Positions 1 through 10,351 of a DNA stretch of 64,000 nucleotides are shown here, piece after piece. This stretch comes from Stomorhina lunata (lineage: Eukaryota; Arthropoda; Insecta; Diptera; Rhiniidae). Each line of letters begins with the position of its first letter. Within the stretch, counting starts at the first letter, position 1. The stretch covers positions 62,475,928 through 62,539,927 of the forward strand of contig OW121744.1 in assembly GCA_933228675.1 (NCBI GenBank). The letters run 5' to 3'. The notes beneath the pieces are model-generated. The model saw only the letters and a list, made by a program, of their open reading frames with translations, was not told the origin of the DNA and searched no databases. The position numbers and the translations under genes were made by a program.

Positions 1-1139
1 ATACATTCTCAAATGTTATCATAATGTTCAAAAGTCAGACACAAAATTAAGATAAATGCAGTGTGTCTGTCTGCTAAAACCAGATTTGTGGAGCTCCTGA
101 ATTGTCCCACCCTGAATTTCAACATTTTCGATCAAAACACCATCGCTTAAAAGCTAAATTATATCTACAGAATGCATCAGGATTTAGATAATCTCCTGCG
201 AAGGACGCTATTAAACTTCATCAAAATAAACATCTGAGATATCGACAAAACAGGAGCTCCAAAAACTTGACTACAACAGAAAAAAGGACAGACAGGTAGA
301 CGGACGGACAAACAAACAGACGGACGGACGGGCAAACAAACAGACGGACGGACAGACGGACGGAGGTCGCGAAATCGATTCTTGTGCCGATTCTGAGTTG
401 ATCGGTACAATTTGAATGGTATTCATAATCAGATTTGTGGAGTATATATATCAGATTTAAGAAAATCCTCCCATAAAGAACGATGTCAAATTTCATCACA
501 ATCGGTCCATAAACAACTGAGATATCGCTGAAACAATACTTACAAAATGTAAACAAAATTTCTTAGACACGTACTTTGGGCAATTTGCTGTACATCAAAT
601 GTAGTGTTATGGCGATATCTCAATTGTTTATGGACCGCTTTTGATAAAATTTAATAACGTGCTTGGTGGGGGAATTTCCTAAAATCTGATATAAAATTTA
701 TGTAGGTCCATACTAAAGGAGGATAGTTTTTCCTATTTCTGCATTTAATTTTTTCAACAAACATTCTCTAATGTGTACTTTGGGCAATTTGCGATACATC
801 AAATTCAGTGTTTTGGCGATATCTCAGTTGTTTATGGACCGATTTTGATAAAATTTTACAGAGTGCTTTGGGAAAATATTTTCTACAATCTGATATATAA
901 CATATTATCACATGTACACCAGGAGTATCTTTTTTCTCTTGTTATTTAAAAGTGTGTTTCAATCAAAAATTTTAAAATTTTCGTCTAATTTTTGGTATTT
1001 TTTCGATATTTTCGGTGTTTATAAACCGATTTTAATGAAATTTAATAGCGTTCATTGCGGGAGAATTTCCTAAAATCTGATATATAATTTATGTAAGTCC
1101 ATCCTCCAGGGGCTTCAGAAACTTGATTTCAACAGACAG

Positions 1140-1193
<54 letters not shown>

Positions 1194-1325
1194 GGACATC
1201 GCTTAATCTCCTCCCGATTCTGAGTCGATCGGTATAATTTTTATGGGGTCTACGATCACTAATAAAAAAATTACAAATGGAATCACAAACTTATAATACC
1301 CATTCACCTATTGGTGAAGGGTATA
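1..1325 (+). repeat. Family A-type dispersed repeat, 5' part and older relative
   Basis: Non-coding. The block holds several diverged copies of a motif that reads 'gatatctcagttgtttatggaccgattttgat', followed by 'cctaaaatctgatata' (around 430-560, 600-700, 790-900 and 1010-1090). GACA/GACGGAC tracts lie at 283-365 and 1132-1195. It ends at 1290-1325 with an inverted repeat (ccattcacc / ggtgaaggg) and GGGTATA, the same 3' signature as other family A copies. The family A 5' signature ACAAGT follows at once, so two units sit head to tail. The small reading frames here are translated microsatellite and not genes. Confidence 0.6.
1132..1195. repeat. (GACA)n microsatellite
   Basis: About 16 near-perfect GACA/GACG units. 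Similar short gacagacggac tracts occur at the same place in other family A and B repeats, so it belongs to the dispersed repeat. Confidence 0.9.
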
Positions 1326-2022
1326 ACAAGTGGGAAAGTGGTATAGTAAATAGGTCAAGCCCGACCATACGATACCCTTCACCACTAAGGTCAAGGGTGT
1401 TCTTTTTTCTGTATAAAGACAAATATTTGCTAAATTTTGCCATCATACAAACATTTTCTTAAAACTTATATATTCAACCTGTTTCCGTCATTTGGACTTA
1501 TATGAGAGCTAGGGTCAAATGTGGACCGATTATCTCGAAATTTGGCAAATTGATTACAGTTGTTACAAAAATTATGTGTGCAAAAAATAAACTTGAAATT
1601 TTCATCATCTTTAGACTTACGAGCGTTTTAGTGATTTTTGTCTCATTTAGTGCGTTTTTAAAGAAGAATTTGTATGGGAGCTATGGTCAAATATGAACCG
1701 ATTTCAACGAAATTTGGTACAGTGATTTTAGTTTACATAATTCACAATTCCGGGAAGTGGGACCTATGGGAGGTACCATAAATAATGGACCGATTTTGAG
1801 GAATTTCAATAGCCATGGTCCCATTATCAAAAAAATATTCTGTGACAAATTTCATCAAATTATCTTATCTAGAATTGCGACCTGTGGTTTGATTACAAGG
1901 TTTACATGGGGGTGCAGCCAGCCAGACGGACGGACATCGGTCTAAGACAAATATTTCTATGCGTTACATACATCAGCACAAACTTATAATACCCTTTCCA
2001 CTTATGGTGGTGAAGGGTATAA
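1326..2022 (+). repeat. Family A dispersed repeat, copy A1
   Basis: Starts with ACAAGTGGGAAAGTG and the half-palindrome around 'gtcaagcccgacc'. Subterminal 'atacccttcaccactaagg' is mirrored near the other end by 'tatggtggtgaagggtat', giving subterminal inverted repeats. The interior repeats 'gggagctatggtcaaat' and 'gaccgattt'. It has no coding capacity. Strand here means the orientation with ACAAGTAAG first. Under a Helentron-like model the biological 3' end would be the ACAAGTAAG side. Confidence 0.75.
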
Positions 2023-2509
2023 TAATATGACTAAACCGTCCACATTATTAAATTTCTTTCGAGATGACAACCGTTTAAAATTAACGGAAGGATTTTATGG
2101 TTTATTTCGGTAACAATATTTTAGCGGTTAAGAATAACCATAAAATTAATTCAATCTAATAAATATGAACATTAGGGGTATAACAAAATTTTGGCCCTAG
2201 CACTACGCGATGTCTAATATTGTGTTATTTACGAATACATTTTTTTAGGTCGTTTGAAAATAACCTCACCCAGAAAAGAGATTTTTTCAAATCCCTCAAG
2301 AAAAAAATTTTATTAAATATTCTATCAATAAATGAAAAAAGTTAAAATGTTTCTAAACTATTACAGGACAAAAACTTGTCTACTTATAAAAAAAAAAACT
2401 TAAAATGCTTTTAATGGGTTAGTTCTCAAAATGTCACTGAACGAACCTAGCCGTCGCAAATTAATTTATAAATTTTGTGAAGTAAATCTAAACTAAACGA
2501 AAGGTAAAA

Positions 2510-2941
2510 TTTTTCAAAATTTTAAAGACATGGGTTTAAAAGAACTTTTATCAAACAATAAACTCATGTAAGAATAATACGTCAATTGAAAGAAAGCGTG
2601 GATCAGGTCGCAAATGTAGTTTGCAGTTTCCAAAGTTCGGTCTAAACTGAAAGTTGAAACAGTAGGCCTCAGTGCAAAATCGTATCGGCAATTGGGCAAG
2701 AAATATAATTGTGACAAAAATACAATTAAGGAATATTTAGAATCGATGAGAGTCCAGAAAAAGAAAACAAAACCATTTACTACCGATAACCAATAAAAGG
2801 TGATTAAATGCAGGTTACGCTTTCCAGAAATTACTTTTCTTGCTCATCAGAGTACAAATGCGTGATGGATGACTAGTAATATTTTAACGTCGAAGGCGAC
2901 GAACGGCAGCCAAAATATTATTTTGAAGCAACCGAAAAGTC
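2510..2941 (+). pseudogene. Tc1-like transposase remnant, N-terminal part
   Basis: Translating across stops and frameshifts gives a helix-turn-helix-like stretch (SYRQLGKKYNCDKNTIKEYL) near 2690-2740, then a linker and, at about 2862, MDD, which matches the first catalytic aspartate block (MDDETY) of the Tc1-like copies elsewhere in this window. The homologous C-terminal part resumes at about 3905, beyond an inserted element. It is far more diverged than the four main Tc1-like copies and contains many stops, so it is an old relative and not the same subfamily. Confidence 0.6.
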
Positions 2942-3883
2942 CCCTACAAGAAATGAATGACCGAAACTAACACATAGGCAATTTTTTTACTAATATCTTT
3001 AAACCATTTTTGTATGGAAGAGTGAAACAACTACAGATATCTGCAATTATTTCGCTCTTACATATGTAAGAATATATTTTGACAACTCGTAAATTGTATA
3101 TAAAAATTTTATTGTCGAAATTATTTTAATAAAAATAAAATAAAATTGTTTATATTTAATTATCAAACATTTCAAGGTAAACGGTTTAATAATCGGTGGA
3201 ACTTATGGGGCAGTAACTTTACGTTTTATTACAGGCTTTCGGGAAATATTTATCAAAATTCTCTAGTAAGCAAAGTGCACAACCAGAACAGGAAACATTT
3301 ACTGAATATCTTGTTAAAAAAGATAAGTTTTCTAAAATAGATTATAATTCTAAATTTAATTTTCGTATTCCAGTTTATGCAAAATTATCATGAAGTGCTG
3401 TGTCAAATAAGAAAGTGTCACCTATAACTATTCCTATGAATTGGATTTGTATCAAATAGTTTCTTTAATATTTATCTAAACGATAAATGTTTTTAAATAT
3501 AATACAATAAATAAATTAAAATTTGGACAGGTAAATGTATTTTCCTTTGTTGTTTTCTGGCTAGACAATTGGGGCCGATATATACATCAAGACTGATTAG
3601 TCACCTGTGACCGATATTTACATCAAGAGTGACTAGTCACCTGTGATCAATATATACATCACCATTGATAAGTAAAATGTATTAGAGTGAGCGGTTCGGA
3701 TATACATATCTGGAGCCCGAACAATACATGTGTAAGAAAGAGATGCAAAATCACATGTATACAAAAGTTTCGGTCAGCTTTTTCATATTTGCCTTAATAA
3801 AATGATAGAAACTGCTAATTGATATAGCAGTCAACACTACCAGTCAGTTGATCGGTCAAATGACTGGTCATGTTCTTGTAGGG
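2942..3883. mobile_element. Short element with CCCTACAAGAA terminal inverted repeats
   Basis: Bounded by CCCTACAAGAA on the left and its reverse complement TTCTTGTAGGG on the right, with weaker similarity further in. It interrupts the Tc1-like remnant on either side. Inside, at 3230-3392, an acceptor-like 'ttttattacag' precedes a 50-odd codon open stretch ending in TGA, which I do not recognise. A 36-bp tandem repeat lies at 3575-3670. No target duplication touches the TIRs. An 8-bp GAAAAGTC is at the left edge (2934-2941) and again at 3915-3922, which may be chance. Superfamily unknown. Confidence 0.55.
3575..3670. repeat. 36-bp tandem repeat, about 2.6 units
   Basis: Units begin at 3575, 3611 and 3647 (ccgatatatacatcaaga...). 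Each contains a local palindrome around gactagtcac. It lies inside the CCCTACAAGAA element near its right end, where some DNA transposons carry subterminal repeats. Confidence 0.8.
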
Positions 3884-3899
3884 TTTAAATTTTTTTAAA

Positions 3900-4125
3900 A
3901 GACAAAGTTTCCGGGAAAAGTCAAAAGTGAAAGTTGTGCATGAGCAAATTTATAATGAAAAATGTTTGCCAAAGCTAAGAAATTTCATCGAAAAATATCA
4001 TCGGGAAGAAAAAATAGTTTTTTGGACGTAAATGGCTTGCTCACACTATTCGAAGTGCACAATAGATAATTTGAAAAATAAAATAGAGTTTGTGCCAGTG
4101 AACCCTCCAAATGTATGACAACTGA
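3900..4125 (+). pseudogene. Tc1-like transposase remnant, C-terminal part
   Basis: One frame gives EKCLPKLRNFIEKYHREEK, then FW-T-MACSHYSK and, about 15 residues on, KIEFVPVNPPNV. This aligns with the second catalytic aspartate block (FWPDLASCHYGK) and the VPREANPPNCPE block of the Tc1-like copies in this window. It continues the remnant that ends at 2941. Stops and a changed residue at the catalytic position show that it is dead. Confidence 0.6.
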
Positions 4126-4470
4126 TAACCGATAACAGAACCTCAGTTGCTTTTTCACTTATTAATCACATTGAAGATAGCAACAAGAGTCAATTTTACT
4201 TGCCAATTATAGGTTATTTCAGCAACCGGGAATTTATAGTTGCTGTCATTTTTTTTTTTTGTAAAAAAGTGGAAAAAATATATTTCCTATGATAAGTCCA
4301 TGTGTGTCTTCTATACATCCGGCAATGCCTGAAAACTTTATTTTCAAATAAAACAAGTTTTAATTCTGTATTTTTTCAATTCACCATACGTTTTGCTAGG
4401 CACATTTTGCTATTTGCAAAAATCGGAGTTCCACAAGAGTGATCGCTGTATGAAAAATATTTTTTGTTTT
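4126..4470. other. Unassigned AT-rich DNA
   Basis: Short T and A runs; no open frame or repeat that I recognise. Confidence 0.5.
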
Positions 4471-4479
4471 AATTTGAAA

Positions 4480-4830
4480 TCGGCATCTAGTTCTAGACAT
4501 AAACAAGTCTCCAGGGCCGGATGGCATTCCAGCATTGATTTTAAAGCAGTGCTGTTCGACGCTTGCGCGTCCATTAGCTTACCTTTTCAGCACCTTGTGC
4601 CGTTGTGGTAAAATTGTTCTGTGTTGGAAGGTTGCTAATGGAACACCAATCACTAAAAAGGGGAGGCTGTCAACACTCTCCAAAGATTTGGAGATTACGG
4701 TAAATCACTATCTTGTTAAATATCTGGAATTTAACAGCTTACTAAGCGAAATCGGTAAGGACCGCTTTTCTGGAGACCAGCTACCTTTACCGGAGACCTG
4801 TGTAATTCAATACACCGTTTGATAGAGTGT
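4480..4830 (+). pseudogene. Non-LTR retrotransposon reverse transcriptase fragment (LINE-alpha)
   Basis: One frame shows KSPGPDGIPALILKQCCSTL, then ARPLAYLFSTLCRCGK, then VANGTPITKKG. This is the classic start of the RT domain of non-LTR retrotransposons (the 'GPDGIP' block and the 'P-P-KKG' block). Further on, EITVNHYLVKYLEFNSLLSE and GDQ follow in shifted frames. The rest of the palm domain is missing or unreadable. The clade is not certain; it resembles Jockey- or CR1-like RTs. Confidence 0.75.
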
Positions 4831-5369
4831 GGCACAGAGCAAAACTTTTTGCTTTTTGTGTTTAAGATTAATTCAGAGATATCGCAAGTCTCCGTTTTTT
4901 CTCCTACTCTTTTTATACGACATTCTTTCGGTTCTGATTGGTCTTTACTCGGAAAGCCCAGACTGGGTTATCCTTCATCTCCACTACGGACACTGATCTC
5001 CTCGTGATATCACATGTAGTGAGCTGTGCCGTGAGTTACCCCATAAGAACGATAAATATATGAGTTAAGACGTCGGGCTAGTAACCTACCTTTTGGAAGA
5101 AAACAATTATAATGAAAATGCTTAAATTAGAGGAAAAACTTCCCCCCCTAATGTTAGAAAAGGATGTTCGAAATTTCGATGAAAAGACCAAGTAGAATAT
5201 GCGCACAAGATTGAAGTGCATGAAATTCTAAAATAAGCTAGGCCTTTGACCTTAACAGGTTGTGAATAAAGGCCATTTAAAGAACTAAGTATTTATTTAA
5301 TAATATATCAAACCTTTTAGAGAATGGCGCAATAAGGCAAATGAATGAATGAATTATTAAATCGCGATT

Positions 5370-5990
5370 TAGAATTAATCTCAGAATGGGGTCGATTTAG
5401 TTAATCTGTTTTAACAGGGGTGAGAATATCGAGAAATACTTTTGATACTCTTGATGCTCTGATCATGAGAATTCCGTTCGACTTAACCACATTTTTCAAG
5501 TGTCGAAAGAAGCATTCAAGTGTCTCGGTTTTCTAAAACGGTCTTAGAGATACTTCACTCCATCCTTACTACTTATTTACACCTATACCGACCGAAAATG
5601 GAATATAACTCTCATGTATGGGCGGGAGCTTCAAAGTATATTTTGGAGCTTCACGAGCGAGGGTATGGTATCCAATACCATAGATTTCACCACCGTCGCA
5701 ATGTGGGTTATATCACACTGTTCTTTTGGAATGTACTCTAATGAAATCAGGAAACTCATTCCCGAAATTCGAATTTTTTTACGCAATACACATCCATCTG
5801 TTAGTTGATTGGACAGTAGACAGTACAACACACTATAAAGAAAATTTGTCCATAAGCCGTACAATTCGTATATGGAATTCGTTTCCCGCAATAATTCAGA
5901 AACCATTTTTTACCATGGAATTGGATGGTAAAAAGTCCCCATAACTATTTAAATTTAGACAGGAGTCATCTGAAAGTTGATTCTTGACAG
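5370..5990 (+). pseudogene. LINE-alpha RT C-terminal fragment
   Basis: The pieces are LISEWGRFS, FKCRKKHSSVSRFSKT, YLHLYRPKMEYNSHVWAGAS, then RRNVGYITLFFWN, EIRKLIPEIRIFLRNTHPSV and YKENLSISRTIRIWNSFP. Together they match the thumb/tail of a non-LTR RT (the 'RPKMEYNSHVW' motif), spread over frames by small indels. It is probably the 3' part of the element that begins near 4480. A related copy is split at 34.85-35.99 kb. Confidence 0.7.
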
Positions 5991-6189
5991 AGACTAGAAC
6001 TTCAAAAAATCCTGGACTTATTGACCCGCCTTCGTATGTCGGCAGTATGAAAAGTTTTACAGTTACAAAGTGTCAATTAAAAGCTAGTAATGAACTTATC
6101 GGCTAAATATAGACTTTGTTGGTACACGTCTTTGAGTTAGTTGTTGGGAGTGAAATTTTTGGGAGTATTTAAAAGTTTTTTTTTTTTAC

Positions 6190-6362
6190 GGAGCAATACA
6201 ACACTCGTTGTATTGTTGATGATGCAGAAAGCACCGGGTCTACACGTTTAAGGTCTACACACCAAAATTTTGTTGTTACTTCTGATGAAGCGGAATCCCC
6301 ATAAGACTTTTAAAGCTATTGTACTAAATGATAAAGAAGTGAATGCAAGCATACAGCCAAGA
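6190..6362 (+). pseudogene. Possible mariner transposase fragment
   Basis: The reading TFKAIVLNDKEVNASIQ resembles the HTH linker of mariner transposases (VLDDRRLKVREI at 21.9 kb in this window). A MITE of family F interrupts it at a position like that of the F copy in the 22-kb mariner. The match is short and uncertain. Confidence 0.35.
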
Positions 6363-6656
6363 CTCTATAATATAGAGATGTTGCACTTCATACATTTATT
6401 TCTGCCAAAAGTGAAATTAAAGTGGATAAACAACAATGTATGTCTTCTAAAAAAAAAACACACAAGCGCTCAAACAAACATACATTTAATGAGCACATGC
6501 GTGTGCCTTAGCTTTCTCTTATTGGATAATAGTCTCCATTAGTTGTTTCCGAATTAGAGTAAAAGCGGTATACTCTTTTTTTTTTGTGGGACTTATCAAA
6601 AGGACCATACAGCAAATCAATGTATGGAAGTGCAATATCTTTATTTTATAGAGTAG
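6363..6656. mobile_element. MITE family F, copy 1
   Basis: About 290 bp. It starts ctataatatagagatgttgc and ends with an imperfect inverted copy (gcaatatctttattttatag), giving TIRs of about 25 bp. Its interior ('gagcacatg.gtgtgccttagctttc', 'ggataat.gtctcca') is shared with 22004-22264. It has no coding potential. Confidence 0.7.
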
Positions 6657-7597
6657 AGCCGTAAATTTTCAGCGAATATTGACATATTTTTCATTAATAT
6701 TTTATGTTTAATAAAAATTATCCAAATTTCAGTGTCTGATAAAAATTCAGAGCTTTTTTTTTACAAATAATTGGAACATTAATTATTTTGCACTTATCTT
6801 AACCCTCTGCGACTGATGTGGTAGTGCAGCAGATACCAACAACGCCTAAGTTCTGTTTATTCATATATAAAAAGTAATATGCACTCATAAACAAAAATAG
6901 TTTTATTAGTTTTACAAAACGGATCTTGGGAAAATATAAGCCATGAAAATGGTGTCAAGTAGTCTAACAAGTCAGTCGCAAAGGGTTAAGTGTAAGTACA
7001 AACTATATACTTTGTAACTATATACTTTGTAACTATATACTTTGTAATGTAAGGATTTGTTATACTGATTTAAAAATTCGACCATGATAGATGATTTGCA
7101 CTAGACTGCGAACTGGGCTATTGTGTTTGTTGGCGAAGAATTGCAATCATTGCATGTGGACACTTGCCAAATGCTAAAAAAGTAAAAGGAATCTTTGGAA
7201 GTAAATATTTCGACAGTAGTCAGCCCTTAAATTTTGCTCTAAAGACAAAATTGATTGATATAAAATAGCTATTCGTATGAAAATGTGAAATATTCACTGA
7301 TAAAAGTTGAATAGCTACGAAAAACTTTCCAATTGAATTTGCATAATTTATACTTTCGCGAAAAGTTCTCTGAATAAGTTGTTGTCAATTGCTGATATTG
7401 ACATAAATTCTATTTTATTTATAGAGAACAACGTTTAAGTTTTCAAAAGTTTAGTTCCTTGCAACTTTAATTTTAAAACCAGTTTAGTCTGAACAAATCA
7501 AAAGTATGTATGTATATTCGGTTCTGCCGATTCTTAGAAATATATAAGTATTCGTACTTTACCAACTCTATTCCTTTAATAAATCAATAAATGTTCC
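6657..7597. other. Unassigned AT-rich DNA with a short tandem repeat and a family B scrap
   Basis: Contains three units of aactatatactttgt (6999-7046) and a short 'tatattcggttctgccgattct' scrap near 7510-7535 resembling the hairpin end of family B. Nothing else could be recognised. Confidence 0.5.
6999..7046. repeat. 15-bp tandem repeat, 3 units
   Basis: aactatatactttgt repeated three times in a row without change, then 'aatg'. Confidence 0.9.
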
Positions 7598-7755
7598 ATT
7601 ATAACCAGTGTTGGCACGACAAAATTTTTTTGTAACCAAATTTTCAGATAAAAATAACCAAATTTGGAAAAAAGTAACCAAAATTTGAAATGTCGATGTT
7701 TTTAAAGTAAATTAATTGCGAAACATGATATGTGAGAAGCGGCAATGAGAAGTAT

Positions 7756-9396
7756 ATCTTATATTCTTAAACGAGCAATAATTGTATGTATTTATATATA
7801 TATATATATAGAATGGCTATCTCGAAAACGGCTCTAACGATTTTGATAAAATTTGGACAGTGGGTATCTTTTTTGATGTATAGGTCGAAGAAGAAGGGAC
7901 TTTTGGAACTTTTACCTCTAAGAGGGTAAAAACGGGTAAAAAAGGGAAAAAATCGAAAACGCTATATCTCCTAAACTAATAGGTATAGAAACAAAGTTAA
8001 AATTACGTTTTAAACAGCTATGAAAATAAGCGGACAGGTGTTTGGTACTTTTTTGAAACTATGTCCGATAGGGGGTAAAAAAGGGTGAAAATAGTTTTTT
8101 TTTGGCACCTTTTTAACCCACTCTTATATTTTAAACTAAAGAATATAGAAAGAAACTTGGTACTGCAATCGATAGATGTAAAAGAAACATGAAACACGTA
8201 TTTGGTACTTTTTTTCATTTTGGAGCCAAAATGGTTAAAAAAGGGATAAAATTATAACTTAACATCTCCAAAGTAATATGAATAGGAACATTATACATTA
8301 TGTTAAATGCGTTTTAAAAAAATGTACCGAATTCAATTGGCACCAAAAAAGTACCAAATATACATATGAAACTTTTAGAAAATAGGGAATAAAAAGGGGG
8401 AAAAATTAGTATTATTTTAAACAAATGAATGTTTGTCTGTATGTATTTTCTTTATAGAATAGTAAACTGTGAATTTGATCATGTTATGCTCTTTAGCGAA
8501 GATGTTGCGTATAAGCCGGTGAATGTTTTAAAGTTGATAAGACTAAATTCCACTGAAAATTACTAAAAATTAATTAAATCGTAAACTGTACATTTGATCA
8601 TGCTATGATCTTTAGCAAAGTTGTAGCGCATGAGCCGACGAAGACTTTTTAGTTGGTATGAATAATTTCAGACAGGTGGCGCTACAGAAACTTACTCAAA
8701 GTCAATTTAATCGTAATCTGTACATTTAATCATGCTACAATCTTTAGCAAAGTTGTTGCACATGAGCCGACGAAGGTTTCTTAGTTGGTATGAAGAAATT
8801 TCGACAGGTGGCGCCACTGAAATTTACTCAAAGTCAATTTAATCGTATGCTGTACATTTAATCATGCTATAATCTTCAGCAAAGTTGCTACGGATAAGCC
8901 GAAGAAGGTTTATGAATTGGAATGAGCAAAGTCCGACTGGTGGCGCCACAGAAAATTACTTAAATCGAAAACTGTGCATTTGATCATATTATAATCATAA
9001 GCAAAGTTGTTACGAATAAGCAGACAAAGTTTTCTTATATGGTATGAACAACTTCAGGTGGCGCCACTGCAAACTACTCAAAATGAATTAAATCGTAAAC
9101 TGTGCATTTGATCAGACTATAATCTTTAGCAAAGTTGTTGCGCATGAGTCGACGGAGGTTTCTGTTGATATGAATAATTTCCAAAATTCTTCAAAATGAG
9201 TTAAACTGTAAACTATGCAAACTATGCGTTGGTCGGACAAAATAAATCAAATAATTCAAAATTAACTGAATATTTCTACAATGTCTTTCCTCTAAATTTA
9301 TTTTATCACTTTATAATATAAAATATATAAAAACTTTAAAATTTTCCTCAAAATGCTTATCATAAAGCTTCGAGCAAGGCTCGGTCAACCAGGTAC
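7756..9396 (+). mobile_element. Helitron-like repeat family C, copy 1
   Basis: Shared with 50151-51721 in inverse orientation. It starts A|TCTTATATTCTT with no TIR and contains an AT microsatellite, then 'gaatggctatctcgaaaacg'. It carries six tandem units of about 113-132 bp and ends CGAGCAAGGCTCG (a 5-bp stem with a 3-nt loop) 13 nt before ...CCAGGTAC|T. A hairpin just before the 3' end, no target duplication and insertion between A and T are Helitron hallmarks, although the terminus is GTAC and not CTRR. It is non-coding and nested in the hAT element. Confidence 0.65.
8463..9208 (+). repeat. Tandem array of about 113-132-bp units inside family C
   Basis: Six units start near 8463, 8581, 8713, 8845, 8967 and 9095. 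Each holds 'aatcgtaaactgtgcatttg', 'atcatgctataatctttagc', 'aaagttgttgcgcatgagcc' and 'gacaggtggcgccac'. The same array, reversed, occupies about 50250-51010. Confidence 0.85.
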
Positions 9397-10351
9397 TACA
9401 ATATTATATACAATAGTATATACAATATTAAAGTGCAAATGTTACAACATTTCACATTAGATTTATTGAATTTTTTCAACTTAGCGCAAAAGATCCGACC
9501 AAACAGTTATATAGAGAAATCAGGAATTTCAATTATGTTAGAAGCATTGAACCACTTGCGTCACCACTTTTAAATGAAAGATAATAAAATTATCAAATTA
9601 ACAATGGATCGGATTGCAGAGATTTGTAAAAAATACAGTTATAGTGAAATTTGGAACAATGTTTTTAATAACGTATATATCGATAGCATAGTAGAGCAAA
9701 GTTGCTCACCTCGGGTATGTAAAACCTTTGGGAACGTACAACTTTCGAAAATTTGATCCGATCCAAAAGATTTTTACATTTTCGAAAACTTTTTAAAAAG
9801 ATTAAGAAAAAACATGGAAGTAAAGTTCCTTATATCTTATAGTTTAAGAGATATTTGACCCCAAACATTTTCGAAAAGATTTCTTAATAATTTAAATGTG
9901 GGATAATTTAATTGTTCTTCTGTTATATTGTCCTTTTGGCACTGATCTGGATCCCATTGGGCACTAAATGTCCATACTAAAATAAGTTGAAAAGACCAAA
10001 ATTTAAAAATAAAACTTAATATTTTTACAAATGATTCGAGGTTGTTCCATAAATTGTCTTTAACGAAATAAGTAAAATAAAAATATTAAAAGATACTTTT
10101 ATTAAATTGACATCTTTTATAAAAACTCAATAAATATTAATTTTGGTATAACATAATTTTCGTAATACCACATAATACGACCTTGATGAAAATGGTCAAA
10201 TTTCACTTATAAAATCTTTCTCGAAAAAACTAACCAAATTGAAAAAAAAGTACACATATACATATTAAAAAAAAAAGTAACCAATTTTGGTTAGAAGTAC
10301 ACAAAACGGCAGCACTGATTATAACAACAAATATCGTAAAGATAGCAAAAA

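Larger units (their letters stand above)
7606..10317. mobile_element. hAT-superfamily element with 8-bp target duplication
   Basis: The left end CAGTGTTGGCACG and the right end (reverse complement CAGTGCTGCCGTTTTG) are imperfect TIRs of the hAT type. Both ends are flanked by the identical 8-bp ATTATAAC (7598-7605 and 10318-10325), as expected for hAT. Subterminal 'aaccaaattt' motifs lie at both ends (7637-7690 and 10215-10290). A Helitron-like repeat (7756-9396) sits inside it. No hAT transposase was recognised; a 60-codon open frame at 9574-9756 has no known relative that I can name. Non-autonomous or decayed. Confidence 0.85.

Noticed and set aside
177..556. Minus-strand frames rich in SVRPSVCLPV
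   Set aside because: Translation of GACA/GACGGAC microsatellite-like DNA inside a dispersed repeat.
8463..9208. CRISPR array
   Set aside because: Units of about 120 bp are contiguous and similar throughout, without spacers, and lie in a eukaryotic transposable element.
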